From Pseudobdellovibrionaceae bacterium (GTDB taxonomy: Bacteria > Bdellovibrionota > Bdellovibrionia > Bdellovibrionales > Bdellovibrionaceae): a stretch of 64,000 nt of DNA. Shown here piece after piece: positions 18,703-28,322 of the stretch (position 1 is its first letter; each line of letters starts with the position of its first letter). The stretch spans positions 1 through 64,000 of the forward strand of contig JABWCN010000016.1 in NCBI GenBank assembly GCA_013359135.1, read 5' to 3'. The notes under the pieces are model-generated. The model had not been told where the DNA came from, did no database searches, and worked only from the letters and a program-made list of their open reading frames with translations. A program made the translations under genes and the position numbers.

Positions 18703-20731
18703 ACATATCATCAGAAATTAACTTATACAGCTGTTTTAGAACTCCTTGAAACCCATTAATATAATCATCGGGAGTTACTTTCAAAACGACATCAGCTTCG
18801 ACTCCAACATTTTCTACGAAGGTTCTTACTGGATCATTCTTAGCTTGTCTTAAAGGTCTATACATCAAACTAGTTGTCAAAGACACCTTCCCCATCTCAG
18901 ACAGCTCAAAGGTTTCAACTGTTCCTCCGGCACCAGCCGTCTGTTTAGCTCCAACCCCAACAATCTTGACTCTTCCCTGATCTTGAAGTCCAGCAGGAGT
19001 GGCATCTCCACCAGAAAAATCTTTTTCATTAACTAAAAAATAAATTGGCTTTTCTTTGGGATAAGGCTGATCTTTAAAAAGTGCAGCACTCCCTATGGAT
19101 GCTAATGTGGAAAAAAGAAGATTATCACTATGAATCAAACTAAAATCCGAAATCATCTGCATGGCTTCATTTAGCGAAGCTAATTTAATACCTTCTGAAA
19201 TTGAAAATGGATCACCAGTGTTTGTGGCAGCTAAAATACGTTCATTATTTAATTTTAAATCGGCAAGAACCTGATCGAACTTTTCGCTACCTATAATGAG
19301 TCTAAATACAACCTCATTTTTAACAAAATTTTCAATAGCTTTTGCATTTTCATGATACTTTTGTTGTAAGTTTTTTGTTGGTCTGAATAAAAATTGCATT
19401 TGGTTTTCTGACTTTATCTCTGGAACAAGATTTCTGATCAATGCATCTGAATAACTAACAAAACCTCCAGGATTATTCATTTGATCTATAATTAGTAAAT
19501 CTGTTTTAGCGCCTAACACTGACATAACATATCTTAAACTATATATAATTGTTTGAGGATTACTAGGCGAGTAACTGGGCACTCTTAGAAAACCCACATT
19601 CATTACTTTACCGTTAATCTCTTTTTTAAATATATATGCCTTCAAATGCTTTCTATTAAATGGATCACTGCTATCAATGTCTTTATTTTTTTGAAGCTTT
19701 ATTCTTTCTTCATAGAGTTTAATGGATTCATTTTGGGGAAACTCAATTTCCACCGCGTCTTTGGGAAGCCGGAATAGAGTCTCTGCATCTCCGAGAGCTA
19801 TCTTACGCCCCTCTCCCTTTCCAATAGACTCAGCTATGCGATCTTCTCTAAAAGGTCTTTCACCGTCTTTAGGTTTTTGTCTTTCTGAACCTTTAACCGT
19901 CAATGGCTTATCTTTTTGACCGCCGCTAGAAATTAAACTCATATCTCTACTAAGCATCGGCGTTCCTTTCTCTTTATAAGGAACTAGAATCGTGTATTCT
20001 TTCTGAGTACGTTTATCTCTTAAGGTAAGCCTTAATCCATTAGGATTCATATTCAACAAAGGCAAACCACTAGTTTCAGACATCGAAACAATTCTTTGAA
20101 CAAATAAACTTTTATTAGTATGCTCATTTCCTTCTGCATTGACCGGAGGGAATCGACTGATAAACTCATCTACTGTCACGTTTTCAATTTTAATAACTTG
20201 ATCCAAAAGTTTAGGTTTTCTAATTTTCTCAACAGGGTATTCCGCAGAAATCCAGTTCACGTAATACTTTCCATTAATGTAAGTCATTTGAATAGGAAGC
20301 TCTCTGGCGTAATCTGAATTTAATCTCAAACTTACATGAGGGTCATTTAATCTTGAAAAAAACTCCACCATCAACACTCCAAACTCTCTGTCTTGAAGTG
20401 GGTTTAATTTAGAAATCTTAGCAACAAACTCCTCTTGCAGCTTATCAATTCCGTTAATAAATCCAAGCGCTTGCTTGTACTCTAAAGGACCATAAACAGC
20501 CTTAAGAAGCCTTACGGCTGAACTGAGGGTTTCGATCCTAGATTTCAAAATATGAGGATTTAAAGTCTCTAAAGTCTCTCTGATTTCTTTCAATGGAGTC
20601 ACTTTTTTAGGGATATAAACTTTAGGGTGAGTTACGGTTTGAGATTTAGATCCATACATAAAAAGACAACTATTGTCGGCCATAGTCATTGTTGTCGACA
20701 GTAAGACACTTCCAATCAGAATAAACTTCAT
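18659..20731 (-). CDS. Exported S41-family (C-terminal processing type) peptidase
   Basis: The 690-residue protein starts with a signal peptide cut near TMADN, after an AGAGGGA ribosome site. The S41 fold is suggested by VGFLRVPSYSPSNP, LLIIDQMNNPGGFVSYSDAL and the likely catalytic region VNEKDFSGGDATPAGLQDQG, where Ser of FSGGD is the expected nucleophile. A glycine-rich GVGAKQTAGAGGTVE follows, as in this family. An N-terminal helical domain and a basic insert near residue 270 are extra. It is likely an extracytoplasmic protease. Residues 22-26 (C-x-x-M-Y) match the N-terminal Cys-aromatic motif of the 47.7-52.5 kb exported enzymes. Confidence 0.85.
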   Translation of the reverse strand: MKFILIGSVLLSTTMTMADNSCLFMYGSKSQTVTHPKVYIPKKVTPLKEIRETLETLNPHILKSRIETLSSAVRLLKAVYGPLEYKQALGFINGIDKLQEEFVAKISKLNPLQDREFGVLMVEFFSRLNDPHVSLRLNSDYARELPIQMTYINGKYYVNWISAEYPVEKIRKPKLLDQVIKIENVTVDEFISRFPPVNAEGNEHTNKSLFVQRIVSMSETSGLPLLNMNPNGLRLTLRDKRTQKEYTILVPYKEKGTPMLSRDMSLISSGGQKDKPLTVKGSERQKPKDGERPFREDRIAESIGKGEGRKIALGDAETLFRLPKDAVEIEFPQNESIKLYEERIKLQKNKDIDSSDPFNRKHLKAYIFKKEINGKVMNVGFLRVPSYSPSNPQTIIYSLRYVMSVLGAKTDLLIIDQMNNPGGFVSYSDALIRNLVPEIKSENQMQFLFRPTKNLQQKYHENAKAIENFVKNEVVFRLIIGSEKFDQVLADLKLNNERILAATNTGDPFSISEGIKLASLNEAMQMISDFSLIHSDNLLFSTLASIGSAALFKDQPYPKEKPIYFLVNEKDFSGGDATPAGLQDQGRVKIVGVGAKQTAGAGGTVETFELSEMGKVSLTTSLMYRPLRQAKNDPVRTFVENVGVEADVVLKVTPDDYINGFQGVLKQLYKLISDDMSKANNQNSVQWLSR

Positions 20732-20849
20732 AATTCCCTCTTTTCCTGAATTTCAAACTCTAACATTCAAATTCAACGCCAAAGAGGGAACTTCTTTTAC
20801 ATTTTTACTTTTAAGCTCATTCTTACTAAGTTGTACGAGTGTCTAAGAA

Positions 20850-21506
20850 CTATACTGTCAGACTCTTGACTTCTTCTAGAATAAACTCCGCATGGCCAGC
20901 TAATGAAATTTTTCGATATTCTCTAACAATATTTCCACTTTCATCAATAATAAAGGTACTACGCTCGATGCCCATAAATTTTTTGCCATACATATTTTTT
21001 TCTTTAATAACATCAAAGGCCTCACACAAGACTCCTGATTCATCTGACAATAAGTCGAAGGGGAAGTTATATTTACACTTAAATTTATCATGAGCCTCTA
21101 CAGAATCTTTAGATACTCCATAAATTTCACAATTTAACTTCACAAACTCCCTATGCATCCTTGCAAACTGCTGACCTTCTAAAGTACAACCGGGAGTGTT
21201 GTCTTTAGGATAAAAATAAAGAATTATTTTTTTCCCTTGAAAATTTTTATTTGAAATGATTTCTTTTTGAGAGTTCATCAATTCAAATTTAGGAATTTTC
21301 TTTCCAACCATCTTATCTGCGGTAAGAACTATATTTTTTTTCTTTTCAACAACTGTCTCCACTTTTTTTACCATCGTAGCTGCTGTTTTTCGGGTTGTTT
21401 TTTTTTCACTAACTTCTTTTTTTAAAGGCTGTTTAGAAGTTTTTCTCTTAACTACTTTTTTTGGAACAGCACTAGATGTTTTCTTTGCTGTTTTCTTTTT
21501 AGCCAT
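20850..21506 (-). CDS. bcp: Bcp-type peroxiredoxin with lysine-rich N-terminal tail
   Basis: Residues about 65-218 are a thioredoxin-fold peroxiredoxin of the Bcp/PrxQ type, with the peroxidatic Cys in YPKDNTPGCTLEG and the conserved Arg in IERSTFI. The resolving Cys found five residues later in E. coli Bcp is absent (GQQF follows); other Cys further on might replace it. The first 60 residues are mostly Lys, Thr, Ala and Val (KKTAKKTSS, KKVVKRKTS), like histone H1-type tails, which is unusual for this family and suggests nucleic-acid binding. An AAGGAG ribosome site supports the start. It lies 13 bases after an exported unknown and is probably co-transcribed. Confidence 0.92.
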   Translation of the reverse strand: MAKKKTAKKTSSAVPKKVVKRKTSKQPLKKEVSEKKTTRKTAATMVKKVETVVEKKKNIVLTADKMVGKKIPKFELMNSQKEIISNKNFQGKKIILYFYPKDNTPGCTLEGQQFARMHREFVKLNCEIYGVSKDSVEAHDKFKCKYNFPFDLLSDESGVLCEAFDVIKEKNMYGKKFMGIERSTFIIDESGNIVREYRKISLAGHAEFILEEVKSLTV

Positions 21507-21519
21507 AATGACTCCTTTG

Positions 21520-22548
21520 TTATCTTTTATAAGGTTGATTCGATCTTAACGGTGGCCTACTTTGCTCTGTTGGCTGAGATGGCCTAGTCTCATCAGTCAT
21601 TTCTATAAACTCTGGTTCTGTTTGTCTTAATACTTTTTCACCTTCAGGAGTGAAAATATATTTTTCAGATTCTATCTCCATTTTTTTTTGAACCGGTTCT
21701 TCTCCTACAGAAAGTGGACTGGCATCCATTTTTTCCACACTTGGTGAAGTCTGTAAAGAAGGCGGAGTCGCTTTTAACAAAGGATTTTTCTTAGCATTTA
21801 CTTTAGGATCATATTCATTGGGATCTGGCCTTAGCTTTACTTCTTTGATTTTTATTTTACCTACCTCAGGAACTACAACTGATAGCTTTGAGTAGGGCAA
21901 CATGTTTTCTAATACGACTCCCTCTAAGCTTATAGTTGGCGAACGATTCTTATCGTACTCCATCTTTTTTAACTCAACAATTTGATCTTTTCTTGAAAAT
22001 TTAAAATTTTCACAACTTAATTTAACTAATCTTAAATCAGCATCCACTACGACTAAGCACTCTACTTTAGGAGCAACTAAAGCAGCACTAACTCCAATAA
22101 CATCAGAAAAATTTTGCCCATAAAATTTCACTTTAAGTTCTGTTTGAGAGGAAGCATCCACTTCCGCCAAGATGTCAGGTAAGCGATACTTTTGACAGAA
22201 CTCACTGACTTGAAAATAACTTTTCATATCTTTTGTTTGATAAATATCGCACGAATGTTTGCTCTTGTCTTTGAGTTTGATACCTTGAGCCTGTAATTTT
22301 GCCCTCAGTAACTTACCAAAAAGAGTCTTATTAAATAGGGGCCTACTTTCCGTGATCAACCAGACTATTTCTCTTTGAATTTCGTCAGCCTCTTGTAATA
22401 CAAGAGTCCATTTCTTATCATGGACGAATTTTTCCAGGGGGTTTTTGTAACTTTCCTTTACCAATTCTTTACCAACAGCAAGACTCAGACTAGCATAAAG
22501 CCAAAGAAAAATAAAAAACTTTTTTTTATGGACATTTAATTTTCCCAC
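21520..22548 (-). CDS. Exported protein of unknown function with Pro-rich tail
   Basis: The frame begins with GTG at 22548; no in-frame ATG fits and no strong ribosome site is visible. A signal peptide covers residues about 8-26. The mature part has paired Cys (HSCDIYQ, EFCQKYR, VECLVV, LSCENF). The last 90 residues are rich in Pro, Glu and Gln and look disordered. I recognise no family. It heads a short operon with the peroxiredoxin and is divergent from fadD, with only 44 bases between the starts. Confidence 0.65.
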   Translation of the reverse strand: MGKLNVHKKKFFIFLWLYASLSLAVGKELVKESYKNPLEKFVHDKKWTLVLQEADEIQREIVWLITESRPLFNKTLFGKLLRAKLQAQGIKLKDKSKHSCDIYQTKDMKSYFQVSEFCQKYRLPDILAEVDASSQTELKVKFYGQNFSDVIGVSAALVAPKVECLVVVDADLRLVKLSCENFKFSRKDQIVELKKMEYDKNRSPTISLEGVVLENMLPYSKLSVVVPEVGKIKIKEVKLRPDPNEYDPKVNAKKNPLLKATPPSLQTSPSVEKMDASPLSVGEEPVQKKMEIESEKYIFTPEGEKVLRQTEPEFIEMTDETRPSQPTEQSRPPLRSNQPYKR

Positions 22549-22592
22549 AATAAAATGTTAGCAAAGTAAAATGTAGAAACAAAGGAGTATTT

Positions 22593-24278
22593 GTGGCTGA
22601 AATGAATAATGTATTAGTCTCTCAGTTTGATCCTTGGAGATCTCAGTATCCAGCTCAAGTTCCAAAACATATCAACTTAAGTCTTTATAAAAACATCGGT
22701 GAAGTTTTTGATGAGGCTGTGCTTAAATACTCTCACAAAAAAGCATTTTCCAACTTTGGCACCTCTATCACTTATTCAGAACTTAATAAAAATGTTAATT
22801 ACTTTGCCGCCTTCTTACAACAAGAGCTTAAATTAAAAAAAGGAGACCGCATCATTATTCAGATGCCAAATCTAATCCAATACCCTATTGCTCTTTTTGC
22901 AGCCCTTAAACTAGGGCTTATTGTTGTCAATACCAATCCTCTCTATACGGCTGCTGAAATGAAACATCAGTTTCAAGACTCTGGGGCAAAAGCTATTGTC
23001 ATTCTAAAAAACTACGCTCACCTTTTGGAAAAAATAATAAAGGAAACTCAAATTGAGAGCGTTATTCTAACTGAAATTGGAGATAGACTGAACTTTCCTA
23101 AAAACATTTTTCTTAATTTTGCGGTCAAGCATATCAAAAAGATGATTCCCGATTACCATATTCCACAGGCTTATGAATTTAACCAAGCCCTTGAGATTGG
23201 GGAACTTACAGAAACTCAAAAAATAGAAGTAACACCACAAGATTTAGCCTTTTTACAATACACAGGAGGCACTACTGGAGTTTCCAAAGGTGCTATGCTT
23301 ACCCATGAGAACATGATTGCAAATATGCTACAAATTGCCAACTGGATGCTACCTCTACTTAATGAGGGTAAAGAGATTGCAATGACTCCACTTCCGCTCT
23401 ATCATATTTTTTCTCTCACCGTAAACTGCCTTTCTTTTATGCGCTATGGGGCGGAAAATGTTCTTATCACAAACCCAAAAGATATCCCTGCCTTCATCAA
23501 AGAGTTACGAAAAACCCCTTTTACTATTATGTCTGGAGTGAACACCTTATTTAATGCTCTGATGAATCACCCAGACTTTCATACAATTGACTTCAGCAAA
23601 GCCAAGATCAGCGTCGCTGGAGGCATGGCACTTCAACGTTCTGTTTGTGAGCGTTGGCAAAAACTTACCAAAACCAAACTTGTTGAAGGCTACGGCCTTA
23701 CCGAGTCATCACCTGTGGCCTGTTGCAACCCAATAGATGGCACTGACCGCATAGGAACCATTGGTCTACCTCTTCCTGACACTTGGATTAAACTCGTAGA
23801 TGAAGACGGCAATGAGGTTCCCGAGGGTGGAGAGATTTGCATCAAAGGTCCACAGGTTATGAAGGGCTATTGGCAACGCCCCGATGAAACATCTAAAGTG
23901 TTAGATAAAGAAGGTTGGCTAAGAACTGGTGATATCGGAAGTTTTGACGAAAAACATTTTGTTAAAATCATCGATAGGAAAAAAGATATGATCTTAGTCT
24001 CTGGATTTAATGTTTATCCTAATGAGGTCGAGGATGTTATCGCAAGCCACCCTGGAGTCTTGGAAGTCGCTGCCGTAGGGATCCCAAATGAAGCCTCTGG
24101 AGAGCTTGTTAAAGTATTTATAGTTAAAAAAGATCCTAATTTAACTGAAGATGAAGTGATAAAGTTTGCTAAAGAGTCGCTAACTAACTACAAGGTCCCA
24201 AAATTTGTTGAGTTTAGGCCTGAGTTACCAAAAACGAATATTGGAAAAATTCTACGTAGAGCCTTAAGAAGCTCTTAA
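22593..24278 (+). CDS. fadD: Long-chain fatty acid-CoA ligase
   Basis: At 561 residues it equals the length of E. coli FadD. AMP-binding motifs are in order: YTGGTTGVSKGAMLTHEN (P-loop), VEGYGLTESSPV, and WLRTGDIGSFDEKHFVKIID with the DRKKDMI hinge. The C-terminal Lys region is PKTNIGKILRR. It activates fatty acids to acyl-CoA using ATP, at the inner face of the membrane. The start is GTG with AAAGGAG five bases before it. It probably feeds FadE at 3.8-6.3 kb. Confidence 0.96.
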   Translation: MAEMNNVLVSQFDPWRSQYPAQVPKHINLSLYKNIGEVFDEAVLKYSHKKAFSNFGTSITYSELNKNVNYFAAFLQQELKLKKGDRIIIQMPNLIQYPIALFAALKLGLIVVNTNPLYTAAEMKHQFQDSGAKAIVILKNYAHLLEKIIKETQIESVILTEIGDRLNFPKNIFLNFAVKHIKKMIPDYHIPQAYEFNQALEIGELTETQKIEVTPQDLAFLQYTGGTTGVSKGAMLTHENMIANMLQIANWMLPLLNEGKEIAMTPLPLYHIFSLTVNCLSFMRYGAENVLITNPKDIPAFIKELRKTPFTIMSGVNTLFNALMNHPDFHTIDFSKAKISVAGGMALQRSVCERWQKLTKTKLVEGYGLTESSPVACCNPIDGTDRIGTIGLPLPDTWIKLVDEDGNEVPEGGEICIKGPQVMKGYWQRPDETSKVLDKEGWLRTGDIGSFDEKHFVKIIDRKKDMILVSGFNVYPNEVEDVIASHPGVLEVAAVGIPNEASGELVKVFIVKKDPNLTEDEVIKFAKESLTNYKVPKFVEFRPELPKTNIGKILRRALRSS

Positions 24279-24280
24279 AA

Positions 24281-24310
24281 AAAAAGGGAGCTAAAAACTC
24301 CCTTTTTTTT
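24281..24310. terminator. Bidirectional rho-independent terminator
   Basis: GGGAG and CTCCC flank a 7-base loop and are extended by A5/T5 runs, right after the fadD stop and before the converging HiPIP gene. Both strands have the needed T-run. Confidence 0.88.
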
Positions 24311-24328
24311 TAGTTATATCCTAAAATC

Positions 24329-24781
24329 TTAAGCTTTTTTCGCCCAAGAATTACAAATTCCTTCAGCAGCAACTAAAGCTTTAGGGAAAATGGTACAAGT
24401 ACCAACTTCTACTTCTACGTCTTTACCAGCAATAGAAACTTTTTTCTTACCTACTGTTTTATAAAAGCTACAGTTGTTACAAAATCTTTTTTCCCAAGCG
24501 GTTCCTTTATCAGTCTTTTTGTCAGTTTTTGCATCCTTACCAGCTTCAGCATGATTATGATTGTAGGCCATCGCTAAAGCTAAGTCTTTACCAGGAACAA
24601 CTACAGGCCATTCCAATTCCTTAGCTCCACCGGCTGCTGGCGCTGCTCCCGCAGCAGGAGCTGCTCCACGCTTTTTCTCTTGAGCGAAAGCCGATCTTAC
24701 CAAACCAGGACCAGCTATTAAAGAAACACCAGTGGCGGTTGCAAATAACTTTAAAAAATTTCTTCTTGAATTATTTTCCAT
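24329..24781 (-). CDS. Tat-exported high-potential iron-sulfur protein (HiPIP)
   Basis: The 150-residue precursor has a twin-arginine signal (NSRRNFLKLFA) with a cut near AFAQE. An Ala/Pro/Gly linker follows, and then a HiPIP domain: CNNC, GTCTIF and GICNSW give four Cys for one 4Fe-4S cluster. The interval between the second and third Cys (24 residues) is longer than in classical HiPIPs. HiPIPs are periplasmic one-electron carriers, known in phototrophs and in some respiring bacteria. An AGAGGAAG ribosome site supports the start. No cytochrome genes are adjacent, so its partners are unknown. Confidence 0.9.
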   Translation of the reverse strand: MENNSRRNFLKLFATATGVSLIAGPGLVRSAFAQEKKRGAAPAAGAAPAAGGAKELEWPVVVPGKDLALAMAYNHNHAEAGKDAKTDKKTDKGTAWEKRFCNNCSFYKTVGKKKVSIAGKDVEVEVGTCTIFPKALVAAEGICNSWAKKA

Positions 24782-25015
24782 TTACTTCCTCTTTTCTTGA
24801 TAGTTATTGTTTTACTCAACAGTAACTAAAATCTGAACTATTTTCATTTGGTTTTCAATCACTTTTTACAATTGTTAATTTTAGTCCATGATTTTTTTAG
24901 AAAACGTCCTAGATCATGTTTTGGATCATATTTTTATCACAGACTTATCGCTAGAGTTCTTCACTTTACTTTCAAACAAACATTTGCTTCAATAAGGGCT
25001 CAATCAAGAGGCACT

Positions 25016-25720
25016 ATGACTAAAGGCGAAGATTACTGGAATCAAATATTTTCTTTCAAAAAAGCATCTAACCCACTTTTTAACGAATTCATCAGTGAAA
25101 TGGAGCTTCTCTTTTTAAAAGAACAGCTACCGCGCTTAAGAAAGGGAAAGGCACTTGATCTTGGATTTGGCAACGGTAGAAACTCTCTTTTTCTAGCAAG
25201 GAATCAGTTTCAAGTTATAGCCATTGATAACTCTGAAGTTGCCGTTAATTCTTTAAAAAACAAAGCCCAATCCTTGTCTATGTCTATAGAGACCCAAAAG
25301 GCAGATATAGAGTTACACATCTTGGGGTTACTGCAATACGACACCATCATCATGACTTATTATAAGCCACCTGTATCTAGAGTCTTCGATGAGATTATTC
25401 GCAGCTTAAAACATGGGGGCACCCTGCTAATTGAATCTTTTTTAAATGATGAAATTAACGAAATCCTTGGCCCCGAAGAGAATTATAAAAATATTTTCTT
25501 TAAGCCCAACGAAGTCCTTAAAAATTTAGGTTCTTTGCGTTTACTGTACTACAATGAAGGACTTATTGATGGCAAACAAAGGGTTCAATGTCTAGCTCAG
25601 AAGCCTTTAGATAAAGATATTGAGAAGTATAATCTTTTCAATATGTCTCAATCTAAAGAATCTCCAAAAAATGCTCAAATGAATTTAGCTGAAGCCCTTT
25701 TTAAGAAAAAAGAGAATTGA
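25016..25720 (+). CDS. Class I SAM-dependent methyltransferase (TehB-like)
   Basis: The frame is open from 24848, but ATG at 25016 is chosen because it has an AGAGG site and the preceding 56 residues lack family character. The 234-residue product has motif I in ALDLGFGNGRNSLFLA, an acidic ribose-binding Asp in VIAIDNSEVA and motif IV-like YDTIIMTYYKPP. The layout resembles small TehB/thiopurine-type methyltransferases; the substrate is unknown. It overlaps the next gene (stop and start share base 25720) and probably shares a transcript with the 25720 and 26081 genes. Confidence 0.8.
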   Translation: MTKGEDYWNQIFSFKKASNPLFNEFISEMELLFLKEQLPRLRKGKALDLGFGNGRNSLFLARNQFQVIAIDNSEVAVNSLKNKAQSLSMSIETQKADIELHILGLLQYDTIIMTYYKPPVSRVFDEIIRSLKHGGTLLIESFLNDEINEILGPEENYKNIFFKPNEVLKNLGSLRLLYYNEGLIDGKQRVQCLAQKPLDKDIEKYNLFNMSQSKESPKNAQMNLAEALFKKKEN

Positions 25721-26070
25721 TGAAGTTTCCGATCCTCAATCACATGCTTATCAACCAACAAGCTTTATCTGTTAAACCTAATCAGAATTTTGCAGCTTAC
25801 ATAAAACAAGCCCTGAATAAAAAACAAATGTATAACGAAGCCATTCAACTCCATGCTAGCAATGTTTACTTATTTAATATTCCAGCTGATGGTGAAATTA
25901 CGAAACTAACATCGCTACATAAAAAATTTATTTTTTCTGAAGAAGTTAGCCTCTACATAGAACAATTTCAAATTCAGTTAGATTTTGATGAAGTTGCCTT
26001 TGACGACCTCTTTGAGTTAACTTGGCATGGTGTCGTTTACCATACTCAGGTAGCTAATAATCAAACGTAA
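25720..26070 (+). CDS. Small cytoplasmic protein of unknown function
   Basis: ATG at 25720 overlaps the TGA of the methyltransferase gene, indicating coupling. The 116-residue product has no signal peptide or membrane segment. Its C-terminal half is acidic with hydrophobic strands (YIEQFQIQLDFDEVAFDDLFE). I recognise no family. Its position suggests a partner or substrate of the methyltransferase, but this is inference. Confidence 0.6.
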   Translation: MKFPILNHMLINQQALSVKPNQNFAAYIKQALNKKQMYNEAIQLHASNVYLFNIPADGEITKLTSLHKKFIFSEEVSLYIEQFQIQLDFDEVAFDDLFELTWHGVVYHTQVANNQT

Positions 26071-26080
26071 AGGATTACCA

Positions 26081-27250
26081 ATGAAAAAAATGAAAAGTCT
26101 CTTCTTACTTAACATCCTCACTTTAGCTATACCACTCAAAACACCCGCCATTAACTCACAATCTTATTTTAAAAACAATTTTACTGAAGCCAAGGCTGAT
26201 TTCAAAGGCCGTTGCGAAGCTATTACCAAAAGCAATCACAAAGCCATTTGCGGCAGCGAAAAAGAGACTGACTTTCTTTTTATCCCTCAAGAAAACTCAA
26301 AAAAATTAGTCATCATACAGTCGGGAACTCATGGCATTGAAGGTCATGCAGGAAGTGGCATCCAGAGTTTTCTTATCGACTACATTCAGTTACAAAAAGT
26401 ATCTAAAACTAGTTTTCTATTTATTCATGGCGTTAATCCCCATGGGTTTAAAAACAATCGCAGAGTCAACCAAAACAATGTGGACCTAAATAGGAACTTC
26501 GCAGAAGACAAATCTCTTTTTTCATCCCAAAATCAGAGCTATGAAAAAATCAATTTCTTTTTAAACCCAACCGACAAACAAAAACAAAATTTTCTAACAA
26601 CTCTGTCTTTTTATTACAACTCAGTAGTTCTGGTATTAAAACACTCTAAAGACACCCTTAAAAGAGCCATTTTAAAAGGTCAGTACCATCAACCAAAAGG
26701 AATCTACTTCGGTGGAAATGACTACCAACCAGAGTTTTTTGTTATTAACTCTATTTGGGACAAATTTATTCCTGATTTTAACGAAGTTCTTCTTGTTGAT
26801 CTACATACAGGGTATGGAGAAAGAAGTAAATTACACCTACTAGCTAATTCATCTAGAGACAAAAACAGCGAAGAGCTGAAAAAGATTTTTCCCAAACAGA
26901 ACATAGATTTCGGAGAGGATAAAGAATTCTATCAAGTTTCCGGCGATATCACGAGTTATTTTTACCATAAGTTCAATTCAGAAAAAATTAAAGTCTATGC
27001 TTTAGCTTTTGAATTTGGCACAATGGATTCACAAAAACTTCTTGGCTCCATAGATTCTCTTTACCGTATGGTTAGCGAAAATAGCGGTGTTCAAAATGGT
27101 TATAAAACTCCAGAAGACCAAACAAAAACAGAGACACTTCTGTTGGATATGTTTTATCCCAAAGACTTTAGCTGGAGAGACCAAGTCATCTTGCAAACAA
27201 AAGAAAAAGCTGATGAAATATTAACTTACTTTGAAAGTAAAACTTTTTAA
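26081..27250 (+). CDS. Exported M14-like zinc peptidase (DUF2817 type)
   Basis: The 389-residue precursor has a signal peptide (cut near TPAINS) and an AAAGGA ribosome site. The zinc-binding HxxE is in SGTHGIEGHAGSG; the third ligand His fits VDLHTGYGE, and the catalytic Glu probably lies in FEFGTMD. NPHGFKNNRRVNQNNVDLNR is typical of M14-type carboxypeptidases of the DUF2817 group. It should cleave peptides in the periplasm or outside the cell. It follows the methyltransferase operon by ten bases. Confidence 0.85.
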   Translation: MKKMKSLFLLNILTLAIPLKTPAINSQSYFKNNFTEAKADFKGRCEAITKSNHKAICGSEKETDFLFIPQENSKKLVIIQSGTHGIEGHAGSGIQSFLIDYIQLQKVSKTSFLFIHGVNPHGFKNNRRVNQNNVDLNRNFAEDKSLFSSQNQSYEKINFFLNPTDKQKQNFLTTLSFYYNSVVLVLKHSKDTLKRAILKGQYHQPKGIYFGGNDYQPEFFVINSIWDKFIPDFNEVLLVDLHTGYGERSKLHLLANSSRDKNSEELKKIFPKQNIDFGEDKEFYQVSGDITSYFYHKFNSEKIKVYALAFEFGTMDSQKLLGSIDSLYRMVSENSGVQNGYKTPEDQTKTETLLLDMFYPKDFSWRDQVILQTKEKADEILTYFESKTF

Positions 27251-27313
27251 ATAATTTAATTTTCTAATAATTTATCTATTAGATATTAACATTTATTAAT
27301 TTGTATCCACTTT

Positions 27314-28309
27314 CTATCGCATCCATTCGCAAGGTTTTAACGTGGCCTGCTTAGGACAATCCTTGTTAATTCCAAAATTAGTTCCCTGAGCCCACTCGCC
27401 ATTTAAATTACAAAAAAACCGATAACATCCCTGATCTTTAGCATCTTGACGCCAATAGCATTCTCCATAACTTGCCTTAGGATTTTTACAAATCACTGCT
27501 GAAGATGGGTGAGACTTTACAACTAACTTAGCACTCTTACCATCCTCTGCCCTTGCTAGAGCTTCAGAACTCACAGAGGGCTGCCTTTTCCAATCCTCAG
27601 TCTTAAGCGATAACCCGGCATCCGACTTTCCTTGAGTTAAGTTAAATCTTGGAACTTTACGATCATTCAAAAGAAAGTCATACTCCATTTCCCCATCATT
27701 CCACTGAGCTTCAAATTGCAAATAGTTTCCAGAAAGAACCTTATGGACTCTATCATCATCAACTATCTGAACCATTTGATCCCCTCCGAAGGATTGTATC
27801 TTAAAAATCTTTTTTTTCTCATCAAAATCAAGCCTCAGCTCTCCCGGAAGAAGAAAAAAATCAAACAGGTTGTCTACCTTAAAGTTTATTTTCCCTACTT
27901 TTTGGAAAACAAAAAACGATCCCCTCATAAGGACTATTCGGTAACGCCAATCAGCCTGTGAGGTAGATACTTGTTGAACCAGCTGCAACTCGGAAAAAGG
28001 TTCTAGTTTTATTTTAACTCCTGACACAAAGTAAATAAAAACAGGTTCTAATTCTGATTTTATCAAAAACTCACCATCAGCAAACGTATGATTTTTACCA
28101 GCAATCAGCTCTTTCTTATTCAAAAAAAAGCTCTTTTTCTTGGACTTGTTTTTTATCTCAACTGGTGAAAACACCACAACATCAGAATTTTTTTTATAAT
28201 TGTTTTTTGATTCCTGAATCTGGCCATTTGAAAGCAGATCTTTTGCAAATAGACTGCTCAAAAACAGCAGCATAATACTAGCAGAAAGTCTTTTAATAAG
28301 TAGTTCCAT
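27314..28309 (-). CDS. Exported FecR-domain protein with Cys-rich tail
   Basis: The 331-residue precursor has an N-terminal signal peptide (LSASIMLLFLSSLFAKD) and a GGGGAT ribosome site. Residues about 75-190 show a FecR-like strand pattern (GVKIKLEPFSELQLVQ, VLMRGSFFVFQKVG). The last 60 residues contain six Cys (ICKNPKASYGECYW, GCYRFFCN, DCPK, PCEW), probably a disulfide-held module. It lies 13 bases downstream of the glycosyltransferase gene. It is the second FecR-type protein in the window and is not closely similar to the one at 15.4-17.5 kb. Confidence 0.65.
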   Translation of the reverse strand: MELLIKRLSASIMLLFLSSLFAKDLLSNGQIQESKNNYKKNSDVVVFSPVEIKNKSKKKSFFLNKKELIAGKNHTFADGEFLIKSELEPVFIYFVSGVKIKLEPFSELQLVQQVSTSQADWRYRIVLMRGSFFVFQKVGKINFKVDNLFDFFLLPGELRLDFDEKKKIFKIQSFGGDQMVQIVDDDRVHKVLSGNYLQFEAQWNDGEMEYDFLLNDRKVPRFNLTQGKSDAGLSLKTEDWKRQPSVSSEALARAEDGKSAKLVVKSHPSSAVICKNPKASYGECYWRQDAKDQGCYRFFCNLNGEWAQGTNFGINKDCPKQATLKPCEWMR

Positions 28310-28322
28310 CAGTAAAAATCCC

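Noticed and set aside
24848-25015. Upstream extension of the methyltransferase by 56 residues
   Set aside because: It has no ribosome site and no family similarity; the ATG at 25016 has a good AGAGG site.
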